A stretch of 64,000 nucleotides of DNA from positions 124,316 through 188,315 of the forward strand of contig NZ_BMED01000001.1 in assembly GCF_014636315.1 (NCBI RefSeq), given 5' to 3'. The number at the start of each line of letters is the position of its first letter. The first letter of the stretch is position 1. The notes below the pieces were generated by a model. The model searched no databases, was not told the origin of the DNA, and saw only the letters and a list, made by a program, of their open reading frames with translations. A program made the translations under genes and the position numbers. Below are positions 1 to 9,534 of the stretch, piece by piece. The stretch comes from Parundibacterium terreum (GTDB lineage Bacteria > Pseudomonadota > Gammaproteobacteria > Burkholderiales > Burkholderiaceae_D).

Positions 1-1711
1 AGCCGCCTGGAACGATATAGGACACGCCTACGGTCAGGGCCAGCAGTACCGCATAGATCCCCATCATCGAAGCTTTGTGCGAGATAACCGCTGTCACGCC
101 CTTGGAGTAATTTTCCGAGCCGCGATCGAATACACGGTTAAACAGCGCAAAGAATTTACCGAACAAGCGGTTCATCACGCGGGTCAGCCAATCTGGTTTT
201 GCGTCATGGCCTTTCAACAGGATGGCAGCCAGTGCCGGCGACAGAGTCAGCGAGTTGAACGCGGAAATCACGGTCGAGATGGCAATAGTCATCGCAAACT
301 GCTTGTAGAACTGGCCGGTCAGGCCCGTCATGAAAGCCAGAGGTACGAAAACGGCAACCAGAGTCAAGGCGATAGCAACGATAGGACCGCTGACTTCACG
401 CATGGCACGATAAGTCGCTTCTTTCGGCGTCAATCCCGCCGCGATATTCCTTTCCACGTTCTCCACCACCACAATGGCATCGTCGACCACAATACCTATG
501 GCGAGCACCATCCCGAACAGGGACAAGGCATTAATGGAGTAGCCGAAACCGAGCATCAGCGAAAAAGTACCAACGATGGACACTGGTACCGCCAGCAGAG
601 GAATCAGCGAAGCGCGCCAGGTTTGCAGGAAAATAATCACCACGACCACAACCAGTGCAATCGCTTCCAGCAGAGTTTCTACAACTGCATGGATACTGGA
701 ACGGACGAATTGTGTCGGGTCATACACGATACGGTACTGCACGGAGCTTGGGAAGTCGGCAGACAGTTCCTTCATCGCTGCACGTACCTGGTCCGATACT
801 TCCAGCGCATTGGCGCCGGGAGCCTGGAAAATAGGTATCGCAACCGCAGGCTTATTGTCCAGCAGCGAACGCAAGCCATACTCGGATGCTGCCAGCTCGA
901 TGCGCGCCACGTCGGCCAGACGGGTTACTGCACCGTCGGCGGATGTTTTCAGGATAATGTCGGCAAATTCCGCTTCCGTCTTCAGACGGCCTTGCGCATT
1001 CACGTTGAACTGCAAAGGCGTGTCCGGCAAACTTGGGGACGCACCGATGACACCTGCTGCAACCTGTACGTTCTGTTCACGGATGGCGTTGACGACATCG
1101 GATGCCGTCAGGCCGCGTTGCGACACTTTTTGCGGGTCCAGCCAGACGCGCATTGCATAGTTACCCGAGCCGAACAGGCCCACTTCGCCTACGCCCTTGA
1201 TACGGGCCAGGCGATCCTTGACGTTCAATACCGCGTAGTTACGCAGATAGGTCATGTCATAGCGGTTGTCCGGCGAGATCAGATGCACCACCATGGTCAG
1301 GGCTGGAGAGCTCTTGATGGTGGTGACGCCCAGGCGCTGCACATCGGGCGGCAGGCGCGGCAAGGCTTGCGACACGCGGTTCTGCACCAGTTGCTGTGCT
1401 TTGTCCGGGTCAACGCCGAGCTTGAAGTTGACGGTCACTGTCAGGTTGCCGTCACTATTGGCCTGGGATTGCATATACAGCATGTTTTCCACGCCGTTGA
1501 TGGATTCTTCCAACGGCGAGGCAACTGTTTCTGCAATTACTTTTGGGTTGGCGCCCGGGTACTGCGCGCGTACTACGACGGAAGGCGGCACTACCTCGGG
1601 GTATTCCGAGATAGGCAACTGGAATACGGATAGCGCACCGGCCAGCAGGATAAGTACCGATAACACCCCTGCAAAAATGGGGCGATCGATAAAGAATTTT
1701 GAAATATTCAT
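1..1711 (-). CDS. RND multidrug efflux inner-membrane permease, MexF-like (3' end outside window)
   Basis: Only the first 570 or so of about 1050 residues are inside the window; the gene runs off the left edge. The protein opens MNISKFFIDRPIFAGVLSVL, the classic first transmembrane helix of HAE1-type RND pumps, followed by QLPISEYPEVVPP and the porter motifs PGANPKVIAETVASPLE and SPDNRYDMTYLRNYAVLNV, which resemble MexF more than MexB/AcrB. It would form the proton-driven trimer exporting drugs or solvents with the membrane fusion protein encoded 34 bp upstream. Substrates cannot be told from sequence. The outer-membrane channel gene, if in the operon, would lie beyond the left edge. Confidence 0.95.
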   Translation of the reverse strand, partial: MNISKFFIDRPIFAGVLSVLILLAGALSVFQLPISEYPEVVPPSVVVRAQYPGANPKVIAETVASPLEESINGVENMLYMQSQANSDGNLTVTVNFKLGVDPDKAQQLVQNRVSQALPRLPPDVQRLGVTTIKSSPALTMVVHLISPDNRYDMTYLRNYAVLNVKDRLARIKGVGEVGLFGSGNYAMRVWLDPQKVSQRGLTASDVVNAIREQNVQVAAGVIGASPSLPDTPLQFNVNAQGRLKTEAEFADIILKTSADGAVTRLADVARIELAASEYGLRSLLDNKPAVAIPIFQAPGANALEVSDQVRAAMKELSADFPSSVQYRIVYDPTQFVRSSIHAVVETLLEAIALVVVVVIIFLQTWRASLIPLLAVPVSIVGTFSLMLGFGYSINALSLFGMVLAIGIVVDDAIVVVENVERNIAAGLTPKEATYRAMREVSGPIVAIALTLVAVFVPLAFMTGLTGQFYKQFAMTIAISTVISAFNSLTLSPALAAILLKGHDAKPDWLTRVMNRLFGKFFALFNRVFDRGSENYSKGVTAVISHKASMMGIYAVLLALTVGVSYIVPGG

Positions 1712-1745
1712 ATTGGATCTCGTCTATATGCGTTGTCTGCTGGTC

Positions 1746-2969
1746 TTAAGACTTGTTGGCAGCAACGGTTTTGCTGGTGCTTGGAGCTGCACTAGGTGCT
1801 ACTGCCACTTTGCTCATCGGAACCATGTTCGGCGTAATCGTGTCGCCCGGACGGGTGCGTTGCAGGCCATTGACCACGATGCGTTCACCGGCTTTCAGTC
1901 CACCCTCTACGATCAGCAAGTCTTCCTGTTTCGCGCCCAGGCGTACTTCGCGGTAGGCTGTATGGTTTTCCTTGTCCACGGTCAGCACGAAGCGTTTGCT
2001 TTGATCTGTGCCTATCGCTTTTTCATCGATCAGCAGGGCTTGATGCGGAGCGCCGCCACCCAGGCGGATGCGTGCATACAAGCCTGGCAAAAGCAAACCA
2101 TCCTGGTTATCGAAGACGGCGCGCACGCGTACCGTTCCCGAAGAGGTGTCCACACGGTTGTCGATGGAAGTGACTTTGCCCTGGCGGGAGTAGCCGTCTT
2201 CATTGGCCAGCCCCAGAAATACCGGAACCTGGGTGTTTTTGGCCTGGGCCGGATTCACATATTTCAGGAAGCTTTGCTCATCCACGTCAAATGACGCATA
2301 AACTTTGGAGACGGATACCAGGGTGCTCAATGGAGGTGAGCTTGCTCCTACCGCGATCACATTGCCCACGGTGACTTCCGCGCGCGAGATGCGGCCGGAA
2401 ACCGGTGCATTGATCTGTGTATATTCAAGGTTCAGCTTGGCGGCCTTCAGTGCGGCTTGTGCTGCCAGCACATTGGCTGCAGCTTCACGCGATGCGTTTT
2501 GCTTCTCTTCGTAGTCGCGGCGGGCAATTGCATTGTCGGTCAACAGGCGTTCGCCACGGGCGACATCAGACGCCGTATAGGCTGCACGGGCTTCTGCTGC
2601 AGCCAGTTGCGCCTGTACGCGGGCGACTTCGGCTGCATAGGGGCGTGGATCTATAGTAAACAGCGGATCCCCTTTATTGACCAGGGCGCCATCCTTGAAA
2701 TGCACTGCAGTCAGCGTGCCGCCCACCAGCGGGCGAATCTCTACGCGGTCCACTGCTTCCAGTTTGCCGGAATAGCTTTGCCAGTCGACGATGTTGCGGC
2801 TGACGACCTCTGCCACGTCCACCGTGGTTGCCGGTGGAGCGCCTTTGGCTTCAGGTGTGCCTGCGTGGACGCGAATGGCCCCTACCGTGCCTGCTGCTGC
2901 GATCAGGACGACAACGGCGGCGCTGATGGCGATGGATAGACGGCTGCGTGATGATGGAGAATTAGACAT
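1746..2969 (-). CDS. RND efflux periplasmic adaptor (membrane fusion protein), MexE-like
   Basis: A 407-residue HlyD/AcrA-family adaptor. It has one N-terminal membrane anchor (about residues 13-35) without a lipobox cysteine, the lipoyl half-motif PLVGGTLTAVHFKDGALVNK, an alanine-rich alpha-helical hairpin (about 95-175) and the second lipoyl and beta-barrel parts. It links the permease encoded 34 bp downstream to an outer-membrane channel. The ATG at 2969 is preferred over one 24 bp upstream because GAGGACC lies 6 bases before it. Cotranscription with the permease is inferred from spacing and strand. The LysR gene at 4.2 kb could regulate the pump as MexT does for mexEF, but nothing in the DNA proves this. 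Confidence 0.93.
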   Translation of the reverse strand: MSNSPSSRSRLSIAISAAVVVLIAAAGTVGAIRVHAGTPEAKGAPPATTVDVAEVVSRNIVDWQSYSGKLEAVDRVEIRPLVGGTLTAVHFKDGALVNKGDPLFTIDPRPYAAEVARVQAQLAAAEARAAYTASDVARGERLLTDNAIARRDYEEKQNASREAAANVLAAQAALKAAKLNLEYTQINAPVSGRISRAEVTVGNVIAVGASSPPLSTLVSVSKVYASFDVDEQSFLKYVNPAQAKNTQVPVFLGLANEDGYSRQGKVTSIDNRVDTSSGTVRVRAVFDNQDGLLLPGLYARIRLGGGAPHQALLIDEKAIGTDQSKRFVLTVDKENHTAYREVRLGAKQEDLLIVEGGLKAGERIVVNGLQRTRPGDTITPNMVPMSKVAVAPSAAPSTSKTVAANKS

Positions 2970-3167
2970 GATGGTCCTCATTGATGGATTCAAGATAAAG
3001 AGACTGAAAATTATTGTTGTTCGTTATTGCCTGAAAGCGGATAGCGGGAAGATAGTGGATCGCATCGGATGCCGAACTTCGCTTCTTGCTCTCACATTCT
3101 TTTGCGCGACAGATCTATTCATGGAAACTCCTTTTCTGGTTTTCTGGACTATTTTTGATGCTTGATC

Positions 3168-4052
3168 CTATACAGCCGCCAACTCTGCGGGCGGCTGCAA
3201 GTGCCGCCGCAGGAACTCGGCTATGTCTTTCAAGGTAGGGATGTGTTCACGCAAGGAGGCGTGCTTGACGCCGCAGAAGCGCGCAACCTGGGTCGGTACA
3301 CCGACATTGATCAGCGCTGCGGCATATTTTTCTGCTTCTATATGCAGCACATCATGTTCGGCAGTGGCGATAAAGGCCGGCGGCAAGCCACCCAGGCGGC
3401 GTGATTCCAGTGGTGCTGCGTAAGGGTGCAGACGCTGCAGCGACATTGGCAGGTACTGGCGGTAGCAATTCGCGCACTCCTGGGCGGTGAGGTCGGAATC
3501 CAGGCGTTTTGCATCACCCAGCCGTGTCATGCTGGGGTCCAGCATAGGACCGATCAGGGCCTGGGCCAGGATGGGAGGCGCATTGCGATCGCGTGCGATC
3601 AGAGTCAGGCAGGTGGCCAGGTTGCCGCCCGCATCATCACCGGCAACGGCCAGGCGATGAGGGTTAGCCTGGATTTTGCCGGCATTCTTGCCCACCCAGG
3701 CCAAGGCAGCGTATGCATCTTCCGGGGCCGCCGGAAAGGGTTTGGCCGGCGCCAGCGAATAACCCACCGATAAAACCAGTACGTTGCTATTTCTTGAGAT
3801 GAATTCGGCAGGCACATCGGCGTCATTTAAAGAGCCGCTGATAAATCCGCCGCCGTGAAAATACAGCACGACAGGCAATATTTCAGTGCCGATAGGCCGA
3901 TACAGGCGCATCGGTATCGAGCCTATGGGGCCGGGAATGACAAAGTTGTCGATCAGCAAAGGTGAAACAGGCGCTTTTCCGGTCTTTTTACTTGCTTTTG
4001 AGGCAATGGGTGTTGTTGCGTCTACCATGTCGTCGCGGAAATACCGCTCCAT
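3168..4052 (-). CDS. HSL-type alpha/beta hydrolase with Asp in place of the nucleophile Ser
   Basis: A 294-residue protein of the hormone-sensitive-lipase (alpha/beta-hydrolase fold 3) family. The oxyanion-hole motif HGGG lies in LYFHGGGFISGS. The nucleophile elbow, normally GDSAGG, reads GDDAGG in VAGDDAGGNLATC, so the serine is replaced by aspartate; the codons are GGT GAT GAT GCG GGC GGC. The acid (TAEHDVLHIEAEKYA) and base (GVKHASL) regions are still present, giving an Asp-Asp-His arrangement like that of haloalkane dehalogenases and epoxide hydrolases. Whether it is an active enzyme with an Asp nucleophile or a non-catalytic relic cannot be decided here. It is divergent from the LysR gene. 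No strong Shine-Dalgarno precedes the ATG. Confidence 0.85.
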   Translation of the reverse strand: MERYFRDDMVDATTPIASKASKKTGKAPVSPLLIDNFVIPGPIGSIPMRLYRPIGTEILPVVLYFHGGGFISGSLNDADVPAEFISRNSNVLVLSVGYSLAPAKPFPAAPEDAYAALAWVGKNAGKIQANPHRLAVAGDDAGGNLATCLTLIARDRNAPPILAQALIGPMLDPSMTRLGDAKRLDSDLTAQECANCYRQYLPMSLQRLHPYAAPLESRRLGGLPPAFIATAEHDVLHIEAEKYAAALINVGVPTQVARFCGVKHASLREHIPTLKDIAEFLRRHLQPPAELAAV

Positions 4053-4250
4053 TGATTGAGATTGGAACGAATGGTAGGTCGGACACGTTTCTGGATAAAC
4101 CTCTATAATCGAACATGACTATTCGGCCAGGACGACTAATCGCCGGTCAAATTCCATTTATACTTCGGTCAGTTAAAAAGGACGCAAACGTCTAAAACAG
4201 CCGTAAAGAGTGTTTTTGCAGTTGCCAGGTGTTTTCAGGGAGAGCCAGCA

Positions 4251-5282
4251 ATGGATCGTTTTCAAGCAATGCAGGTATTCACCAGGGTGGTGGATTCCAA
4301 TAGTTTTACCCGGGCAGCAGATAGCCTGGGCTTGCCGCGCACGACGGTGACCACGACAATACAGAGTCTGGAAAGCCTGTTGCAGGTGCGCTTGCTGAAC
4401 CGCACTACCCGCCGGCTTAGCCTGACGCCGGATGGCGCGGCTTATTATGAGCGTTGCGTACGCATCCTGGCCGATGTCGATGAGACGGAAACTTCTTTCC
4501 AGAATGTTGCCCGCGGTCCCAAGGGGCGCTTGCGCATCGACGTTCCTGCGTCGATAGGCCGGCTGATATTGCTGCCGCAGATCTGCGAATTTTATGAGCG
4601 ATATCCAGACATCGAACTGGTGATGGGCATGGGCGACCGCATGGTGGACATGGTTCAGGAAGCGGTGGATTGTGTGATACGCGTGGGTGAGCTGCAGGAT
4701 TCCAGCATGGTTGCGCGGCGTATCGGTACTTTCCAGAGCGTTACCTGTGCTGCGCCCCTCTATCTGGATCAGCATGGCGAGCCGCAAACCATCGACGATC
4801 TGCAAGATCATAAGGTTGTGCATTACTTTTCCAGCCGCACCGGGCGCAATCTGGACTGGGATTTTGTCGTTGACGGGAAAACTGTCGAAGTCAAGGTCAA
4901 CGGTAAAATCTCGGTCAATGACTCGGAAGCCTATATCAATTGTGCGGTAAAGGGGTTTGGCTTGATCCAGGCGCCGCGCTTCATGCTGATGCCGCACCTG
5001 CAATCCGGCGCCCTGCGTGAAGTATTGCCGCAGTGGACCCCTGCCCCGATGCCTATTTCGGTCGTGTATCTGGCTAACCGGCATCTGTCGCCGAAGGTAC
5101 GCGCCTTTGTAGATTGGGTGGCAGAGCTATTCCCACGCTGCCCATTGTTCAGCGGCCGTGATGCAGAGTTTTTGAATGGCAGCAGCGAATGCGAGTTTGC
5201 CGGCAAGCCGGAACAAAAACCTGCACATAACACGCTGCGTGCTGTGATAGAGCAACAGAATATCGCTGAGAGCGTGTTTTAA
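4251..5282 (+). CDS. LysR-family transcriptional regulator
   Basis: A 343-residue LysR-type regulator. The N-terminal winged helix-turn-helix is clear (MQVFTRVVDSNSFTRAADSL followed by RTTRRLSLTPDGAAYYERC, about residues 7-67), followed by a periplasmic-binding-protein-like effector domain (about 90-295). Family members are usually near 300 residues; this one carries a hydrophilic C-terminal tail of about 40 residues. It is transcribed divergently from the hydrolase gene across a 198-bp region, so it may control that gene, the efflux operon behind it, or itself. The effector is unknown. A strong stem-loop terminator follows it. Confidence 0.92.
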   Translation: MDRFQAMQVFTRVVDSNSFTRAADSLGLPRTTVTTTIQSLESLLQVRLLNRTTRRLSLTPDGAAYYERCVRILADVDETETSFQNVARGPKGRLRIDVPASIGRLILLPQICEFYERYPDIELVMGMGDRMVDMVQEAVDCVIRVGELQDSSMVARRIGTFQSVTCAAPLYLDQHGEPQTIDDLQDHKVVHYFSSRTGRNLDWDFVVDGKTVEVKVNGKISVNDSEAYINCAVKGFGLIQAPRFMLMPHLQSGALREVLPQWTPAPMPISVVYLANRHLSPKVRAFVDWVAELFPRCPLFSGRDAEFLNGSSECEFAGKPEQKPAHNTLRAVIEQQNIAESVF

Positions 5283-5323
5283 GTCCTGCTGGTATTTGAT
5301 CACAGGTTGGGCTAGCTTTCCGG

Positions 5324-5354
5324 GCCTGGGCATCTAGTATGCCCAGGCTTTTTT
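5324..5354 (+). terminator. Rho-independent terminator after the LysR gene
   Basis: A 9-bp perfect stem (gcctgggca / tgcccaggc) with a 7-base loop is followed by TTTTTT. It lies 41 bp after the LysR stop codon and separates that gene from the NRPS-like gene. Confidence 0.88.
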
Positions 5355-5446
5355 ATTGTTGCTGTGCGTACATAAAATAACAAAGAAATCACGCCTGTTA
5401 CCGGTTGCGGGTGCTACCATTAGTGTTTTTCGCAGCCCCCTGTTTT

Positions 5447-8400
5447 ATGACCTATACGTGGTCCACTGAAGATCAAAATAACGGTGTTGACAGCACCGAC
5501 AATGACATTGGCAAGCCTGGTAGTCATCCCGCTATTGCTCCCAATATCCTGTACGGGCCAAACCGGCCCGATCTCATCAATAATGAAATCCTCGCCGACT
5601 TGCTGGAAGCGACCGCACAGCGGTCTCCGGATGCGATCGCCCTCATTTTTGGCGAAAGCCGTCTCAGCTACCGGCAACTGAATGAGCGAGCCGACCAGGT
5701 TGCTTCTTACCTGATACAGGCTGGCCTCCGTCCGGGCCAGATAGTGGGTCTGTGGCTGCCGCGCGGAATAGAGCTGCTGATCATGCAGGCAGGTATTGCC
5801 AAAACCGGCGCGGCGTGGCTGCCCTTTGATGCCGATACGCCGGTAGATCGGGTAGCAGTTTGCCTGGAGGACGCGCAGGCATACGGCATAGTCAGCAGTG
5901 AATTGTTTGCACCATCGCTAAAAACGCTGGCTACCAGGGTATGGACTGCTGAATCGATACCCTCTCCTGCTGCTTCTGATCGGGCTTTGTTAAGGCGCCA
6001 AGGCACCTCGCCGTCTGACCCTGCGTATGTCATCTATACATCAGGCTCGACCGGCAAGCCCAAAGGCATCGCGATCACCCAAGGCAGCATCTGCCACTTT
6101 TTACGCAGTGAAAACGCGGTGCTGGGCGTGCGTGCGTCTGACCGTGTTTATCAGGGGTTCTCGGTCGCCTTCGACATGTCATTTGAAGAAATCTGGATCA
6201 GCTACCTTGTTGGTGCGACGCTGTGGATTGCTCCCAAGGAGGTTGCCGTTGATCCGGATGCGCTGCCGCGCGCTCTGGCGGAACACAATATCAGCGTATT
6301 GCATGCGGTGCCTACCCTGCTGGCCCTGTTTAACCAGGATGTCGCGAGCCTGCGCATCATCAACCTCGGCGGCGAGATGTGCCCGGAGGCGCTGGTTGAG
6401 CGCTGGGTAAAAGCAGGACGGCAGATCTTCAATACTTATGGCCCGACGGAGGCGACAGTATCCGCTAGTCTGGCGGAACTGCATGCGGGCGAGCCGGTGA
6501 CGATAGGCCGGCCTTTGCCCAATTACGGACTGTTTGTCATCGATACCGCGATGGAAAACGGCTTGCGCCTGCTGCCGCGCGGTGAGATTGGCGAGCTGTG
6601 CATTACCGGGCCCGGCATCGCAGCCGGCTATCTGGGCCGTCCTGAACTGACTGCTGAAAAGTTTCTGCCTAATCCATGGAGCGAGCAGCAAACCGACCAA
6701 CGCCTGTACCGTACCGGGGATCTGGCGCGCATTGACGAGAACGGCCAGGTCTTATGCCTGGGCCGCGCAGACGATCAGGTAAAGATACGCGGTTTCCGGG
6801 TAGAGTTGGGCGAGATTGAGGCTGTATTGGCCAAGCAGCCGGGAGTTGGCACTGTTGCCGTCATATTGCGGCAGGAACAAGGCATTGACCAGTTGATCGC
6901 CTTTATCGTGTCGGACAGCGAGTCTGGTATCGCTGCAAAAAAATTGCGCTCTGCGCTGGCGGAGGTGCTGCCTCCGTATATGGTGCCGGCGCGCTATGAA
7001 AGCTTGGCAGAAATGCCGCGGCTGACATCCGGCAAAATAGACCGCAAGCTGTTGAAGGAAAAGGCGCTGGAAGCCTCAGCCGAATCCGCTGAATCGGATG
7101 TGCCGCGTACGCCGGCTGAAGAAGTGCTGTTTGCCGCGCTGGGCAAGCTGTTTCCGGGCCAGCCGATACGCCGGGATGCTGATTTTTTTGCCGATCTGGG
7201 CGGGCACTCGCTGTTCGCCGCGCGCCTGGTGTCCTCACTGAGGACGGATGCACGTTTTGCCTACTTCAAGATCAGCGATATTTACCAGAACCGCCATATC
7301 GGGCGGATTGCTGAAGTATTGATGGAAACCCAAGTGGTTTCTGCCGATGCCGAAGTGGACTGGACTCCTCCGCCCTCCTGGAAGCGTTGGGTATGCGGTG
7401 CTGCGCAAGCCGTCGTTATTCCGTGGCTGGTCGCGATGCGCATGGTGCAGTGGCTGGCGCCCTTTTTTGCCTATCACTTTTTTACTGGCGATCCGGATGA
7501 TTCCATCATCAGGGCCTCGCTATTATCCGTTGGTGTCTTCCTGTTGCTGACGATAGCGGAGTTCGGCATCGCGATTGTCAGCAAGTGGCTGGTCGTGGGT
7601 CGTCTCAAGCCGGGGCGCTATCCGTTATGGGGTTTGACCTATTTCCGCTGGTGGTTCGTGGACAGGCTGGTGGAAGCCGCGCCTACCTATATGCTGAGCG
7701 GCTCATCACTGTATGCATGGTGGCTGAGGTCGCTGGGCGCTAAAGTCGGGAATGACGTCATTGTCGGCTCCATGACCTTGCGCGCCGCCGATTTGCTGAC
7801 CATAGGCGATGGCGTCAGCATAGGTAATGCCAGCAACTTTGAGAATGCGCGCGTAGAGCGCGGCGAACTGATATTAGGCCGTATCACGCTGGGTAATGAG
7901 GCGTATGTCGGCTCTTACTCGGTGCTGGAAGGTGATGTGGCGATAGGCGATGCCGGCCACCTGGAAGGTCAATCTGCCCTGAGTGAGGGGCAGGCGGTTC
8001 CGGCCGGCCGCATCTGGCGTGGCTCGCCTGCGCGCGATGTCGGTCCTTATGATGCCTCAGCTTATCCGCCACGGCCGTCGGTCAGCCACCTGCGTTCTGC
8101 CTGCGAGGCGGTATTCTTTGTGTTTGGCGCTTTCCTGATTACCGCGCTGTTTTTCATGCCGGTGTTTCCTAGTTTTATCCTGATCGACTGGTTTGATAAT
8201 ATCGACCGCTTCCCCTGGATGCAAAGCACCAATATCTCTTTCCAATTACTGAAGTATTTCATCCTGGCCTTCCCTGCTACGGCCGTACTGATCGTTTGCA
8301 CTGCTTTGCTGTCCGCGGGTATACGCTGGAGTATTTTGCCCAAGCTGAAGGCCGGCAGTTACAAGGTACATAGCAATACCTACTGCGGCAAATGGCTGGT

Positions 8401-9520
8401 CAACCAGATCCAGGAGTCCAGCCTGAACGTGCTGCACGGTGTGTATGCAACCGTCTATGCACCATTCTGGTATCGGCTGCTGGGTGCGAAGGTGGGCAAA
8501 GGGGCTGAGATTTCGACGGCATTGGGCGTAGTGCCGGACATGCTGACCCTGGGTGAGGATACCTTTATCGCCGATGCCGTCCTGCTGGGAGATGAACAGA
8601 TAGATGGCGGCTGGATGACGATGCAGCCTACCGTGATTTCGCGCCGCAGCTTTATCGGTAATGGCGCGTATATCCCGGACGGCACAATTGTTCCTGAAAA
8701 CGTCTTGATAGGCGTGCATTCCAGCGCGCCGGACAATGCGCAGATGAAGAATGGCGACACCTGGCTGGGTTCTCCACCTATTCACTTGCCTGCCCGCGAA
8801 GAGGTAGCCGGTTTTCCTGAGCACCTGACTTTCGATCCCTCGCCTTTCCGCCGCCTGGGACGTGGCCTGATCGAGGCTTACCGCATTGTGGCGCCGCATG
8901 CGATGGTGATTGCAGTCGGCTACACCATCGTATTGAACCTGATGCCGCTGGCGGGCGAAGATCGCTGGGGAGAAGTCGTGTATTACCTGGTTGTCGCTGG
9001 TTTGCTGTATGGCATAGGCAGCTTCGGTTTTGTGATGGCCTTGAAATGGCTGCTGATAGGCCGTTACCGCAAGAGCAGCGTTCCTATGTGGACGCCGTTT
9101 GTCTGGCTGTCCGAGGGCATCACCAATTTGTATGAGGGTATAGCGATTCCCAATTTCATGCGTTATCTGCGCGGCACGCCGTGGCTGCCGCTGGCCTTCA
9201 ATCTGCTGGGTTCTCGGATAGGCCGCGGCGTGTATATGGATACTACCGACATCACCGAGTTCGATTGCGTCAGCATAGGCGACTACAGTGAAATCAACGC
9301 CCTGGCCTGCCCTCAGACCCATTTGTTTGAAGATCGGGTCATGAAAATCGATCACGTCAGCATAGGCGAGCGAGTCTATATGGGGGCACGCAGTTCGGTA
9401 CTGTATAGCGCCGTTGTTGCCGATAGAGCGCGGCTGGGGCCGTTGACGCTGGTGATGAAGGGCGAGTATATCCCTGCAGGCTCCAGCTGGCGCGGCTGTC
9501 CGGCAGCAGCAACACGCTAA
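5447..9520 (+). CDS. Pls/PosA-type membrane-bound NRPS-like synthetase (A-PCP-six TM/three C-like modules)
   Basis: A 1357-residue protein. The adenylation domain (about 30-540) has core motifs YTSGSTGKPKG (near residue 197), NTYGPTEATVSAS, YRTGDLARI, GRADDQVKIRGFRVELGEIE and TSGKID. The peptidyl carrier domain follows (LGGHSLFAARL, phosphopantetheine Ser at 588). The C-terminal half has six hydrophobic helices in three pairs (near 655-710, 880-960 and 1145-1205) alternating with three soluble blocks rich in left-handed beta-helix hexapeptides (e.g. LLTIGDGVSIGNASNF). This is the layout of epsilon-poly-lysine synthetase (Pls) and PosA, which polymerise a cationic amino acid without a thioesterase. 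The substrate here is unknown. The acidic residue expected for alpha-amino groups seems present (FDMSFEEIW). An in-frame TTG lies 42 bp upstream; neither start has a good Shine-Dalgarno. Confidence 0.9.
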   Translation: MTYTWSTEDQNNGVDSTDNDIGKPGSHPAIAPNILYGPNRPDLINNEILADLLEATAQRSPDAIALIFGESRLSYRQLNERADQVASYLIQAGLRPGQIVGLWLPRGIELLIMQAGIAKTGAAWLPFDADTPVDRVAVCLEDAQAYGIVSSELFAPSLKTLATRVWTAESIPSPAASDRALLRRQGTSPSDPAYVIYTSGSTGKPKGIAITQGSICHFLRSENAVLGVRASDRVYQGFSVAFDMSFEEIWISYLVGATLWIAPKEVAVDPDALPRALAEHNISVLHAVPTLLALFNQDVASLRIINLGGEMCPEALVERWVKAGRQIFNTYGPTEATVSASLAELHAGEPVTIGRPLPNYGLFVIDTAMENGLRLLPRGEIGELCITGPGIAAGYLGRPELTAEKFLPNPWSEQQTDQRLYRTGDLARIDENGQVLCLGRADDQVKIRGFRVELGEIEAVLAKQPGVGTVAVILRQEQGIDQLIAFIVSDSESGIAAKKLRSALAEVLPPYMVPARYESLAEMPRLTSGKIDRKLLKEKALEASAESAESDVPRTPAEEVLFAALGKLFPGQPIRRDADFFADLGGHSLFAARLVSSLRTDARFAYFKISDIYQNRHIGRIAEVLMETQVVSADAEVDWTPPPSWKRWVCGAAQAVVIPWLVAMRMVQWLAPFFAYHFFTGDPDDSIIRASLLSVGVFLLLTIAEFGIAIVSKWLVVGRLKPGRYPLWGLTYFRWWFVDRLVEAAPTYMLSGSSLYAWWLRSLGAKVGNDVIVGSMTLRAADLLTIGDGVSIGNASNFENARVERGELILGRITLGNEAYVGSYSVLEGDVAIGDAGHLEGQSALSEGQAVPAGRIWRGSPARDVGPYDASAYPPRPSVSHLRSACEAVFFVFGAFLITALFFMPVFPSFILIDWFDNIDRFPWMQSTNISFQLLKYFILAFPATAVLIVCTALLSAGIRWSILPKLKAGSYKVHSNTYCGKWLVNQIQESSLNVLHGVYATVYAPFWYRLLGAKVGKGAEISTALGVVPDMLTLGEDTFIADAVLLGDEQIDGGWMTMQPTVISRRSFIGNGAYIPDGTIVPENVLIGVHSSAPDNAQMKNGDTWLGSPPIHLPAREEVAGFPEHLTFDPSPFRRLGRGLIEAYRIVAPHAMVIAVGYTIVLNLMPLAGEDRWGEVVYYLVVAGLLYGIGSFGFVMALKWLLIGRYRKSSVPMWTPFVWLSEGITNLYEGIAIPNFMRYLRGTPWLPLAFNLLGSRIGRGVYMDTTDITEFDCVSIGDYSEINALACPQTHLFEDRVMKIDHVSIGERVYMGARSSVLYSAVVADRARLGPLTLVMKGEYIPAGSSWRGCPAAATR

Positions 9521-9534
9521 ACGGCGTAGCCTGC

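Noticed and set aside
77..1633. Long open frame on the plus strand opposite the efflux permease gene
   Set aside because: It has no recognisable domain, is rich in His/Gln/Arg as antisense frames of GC-rich genes are, and is fully overlapped by a clear RND permease on the other strand.
4104..4109. TATAAT before the LysR gene
   Set aside because: A good -10 match, but no -35 resembling TTGACA at 16-18 bp, so not listed as a promoter.
8246..9355. 369-codon minus-strand frame inside the Pls/PosA-like gene
   Set aside because: Composition is typical antisense noise and the plus-strand protein is continuous with hexapeptide repeats through this region.
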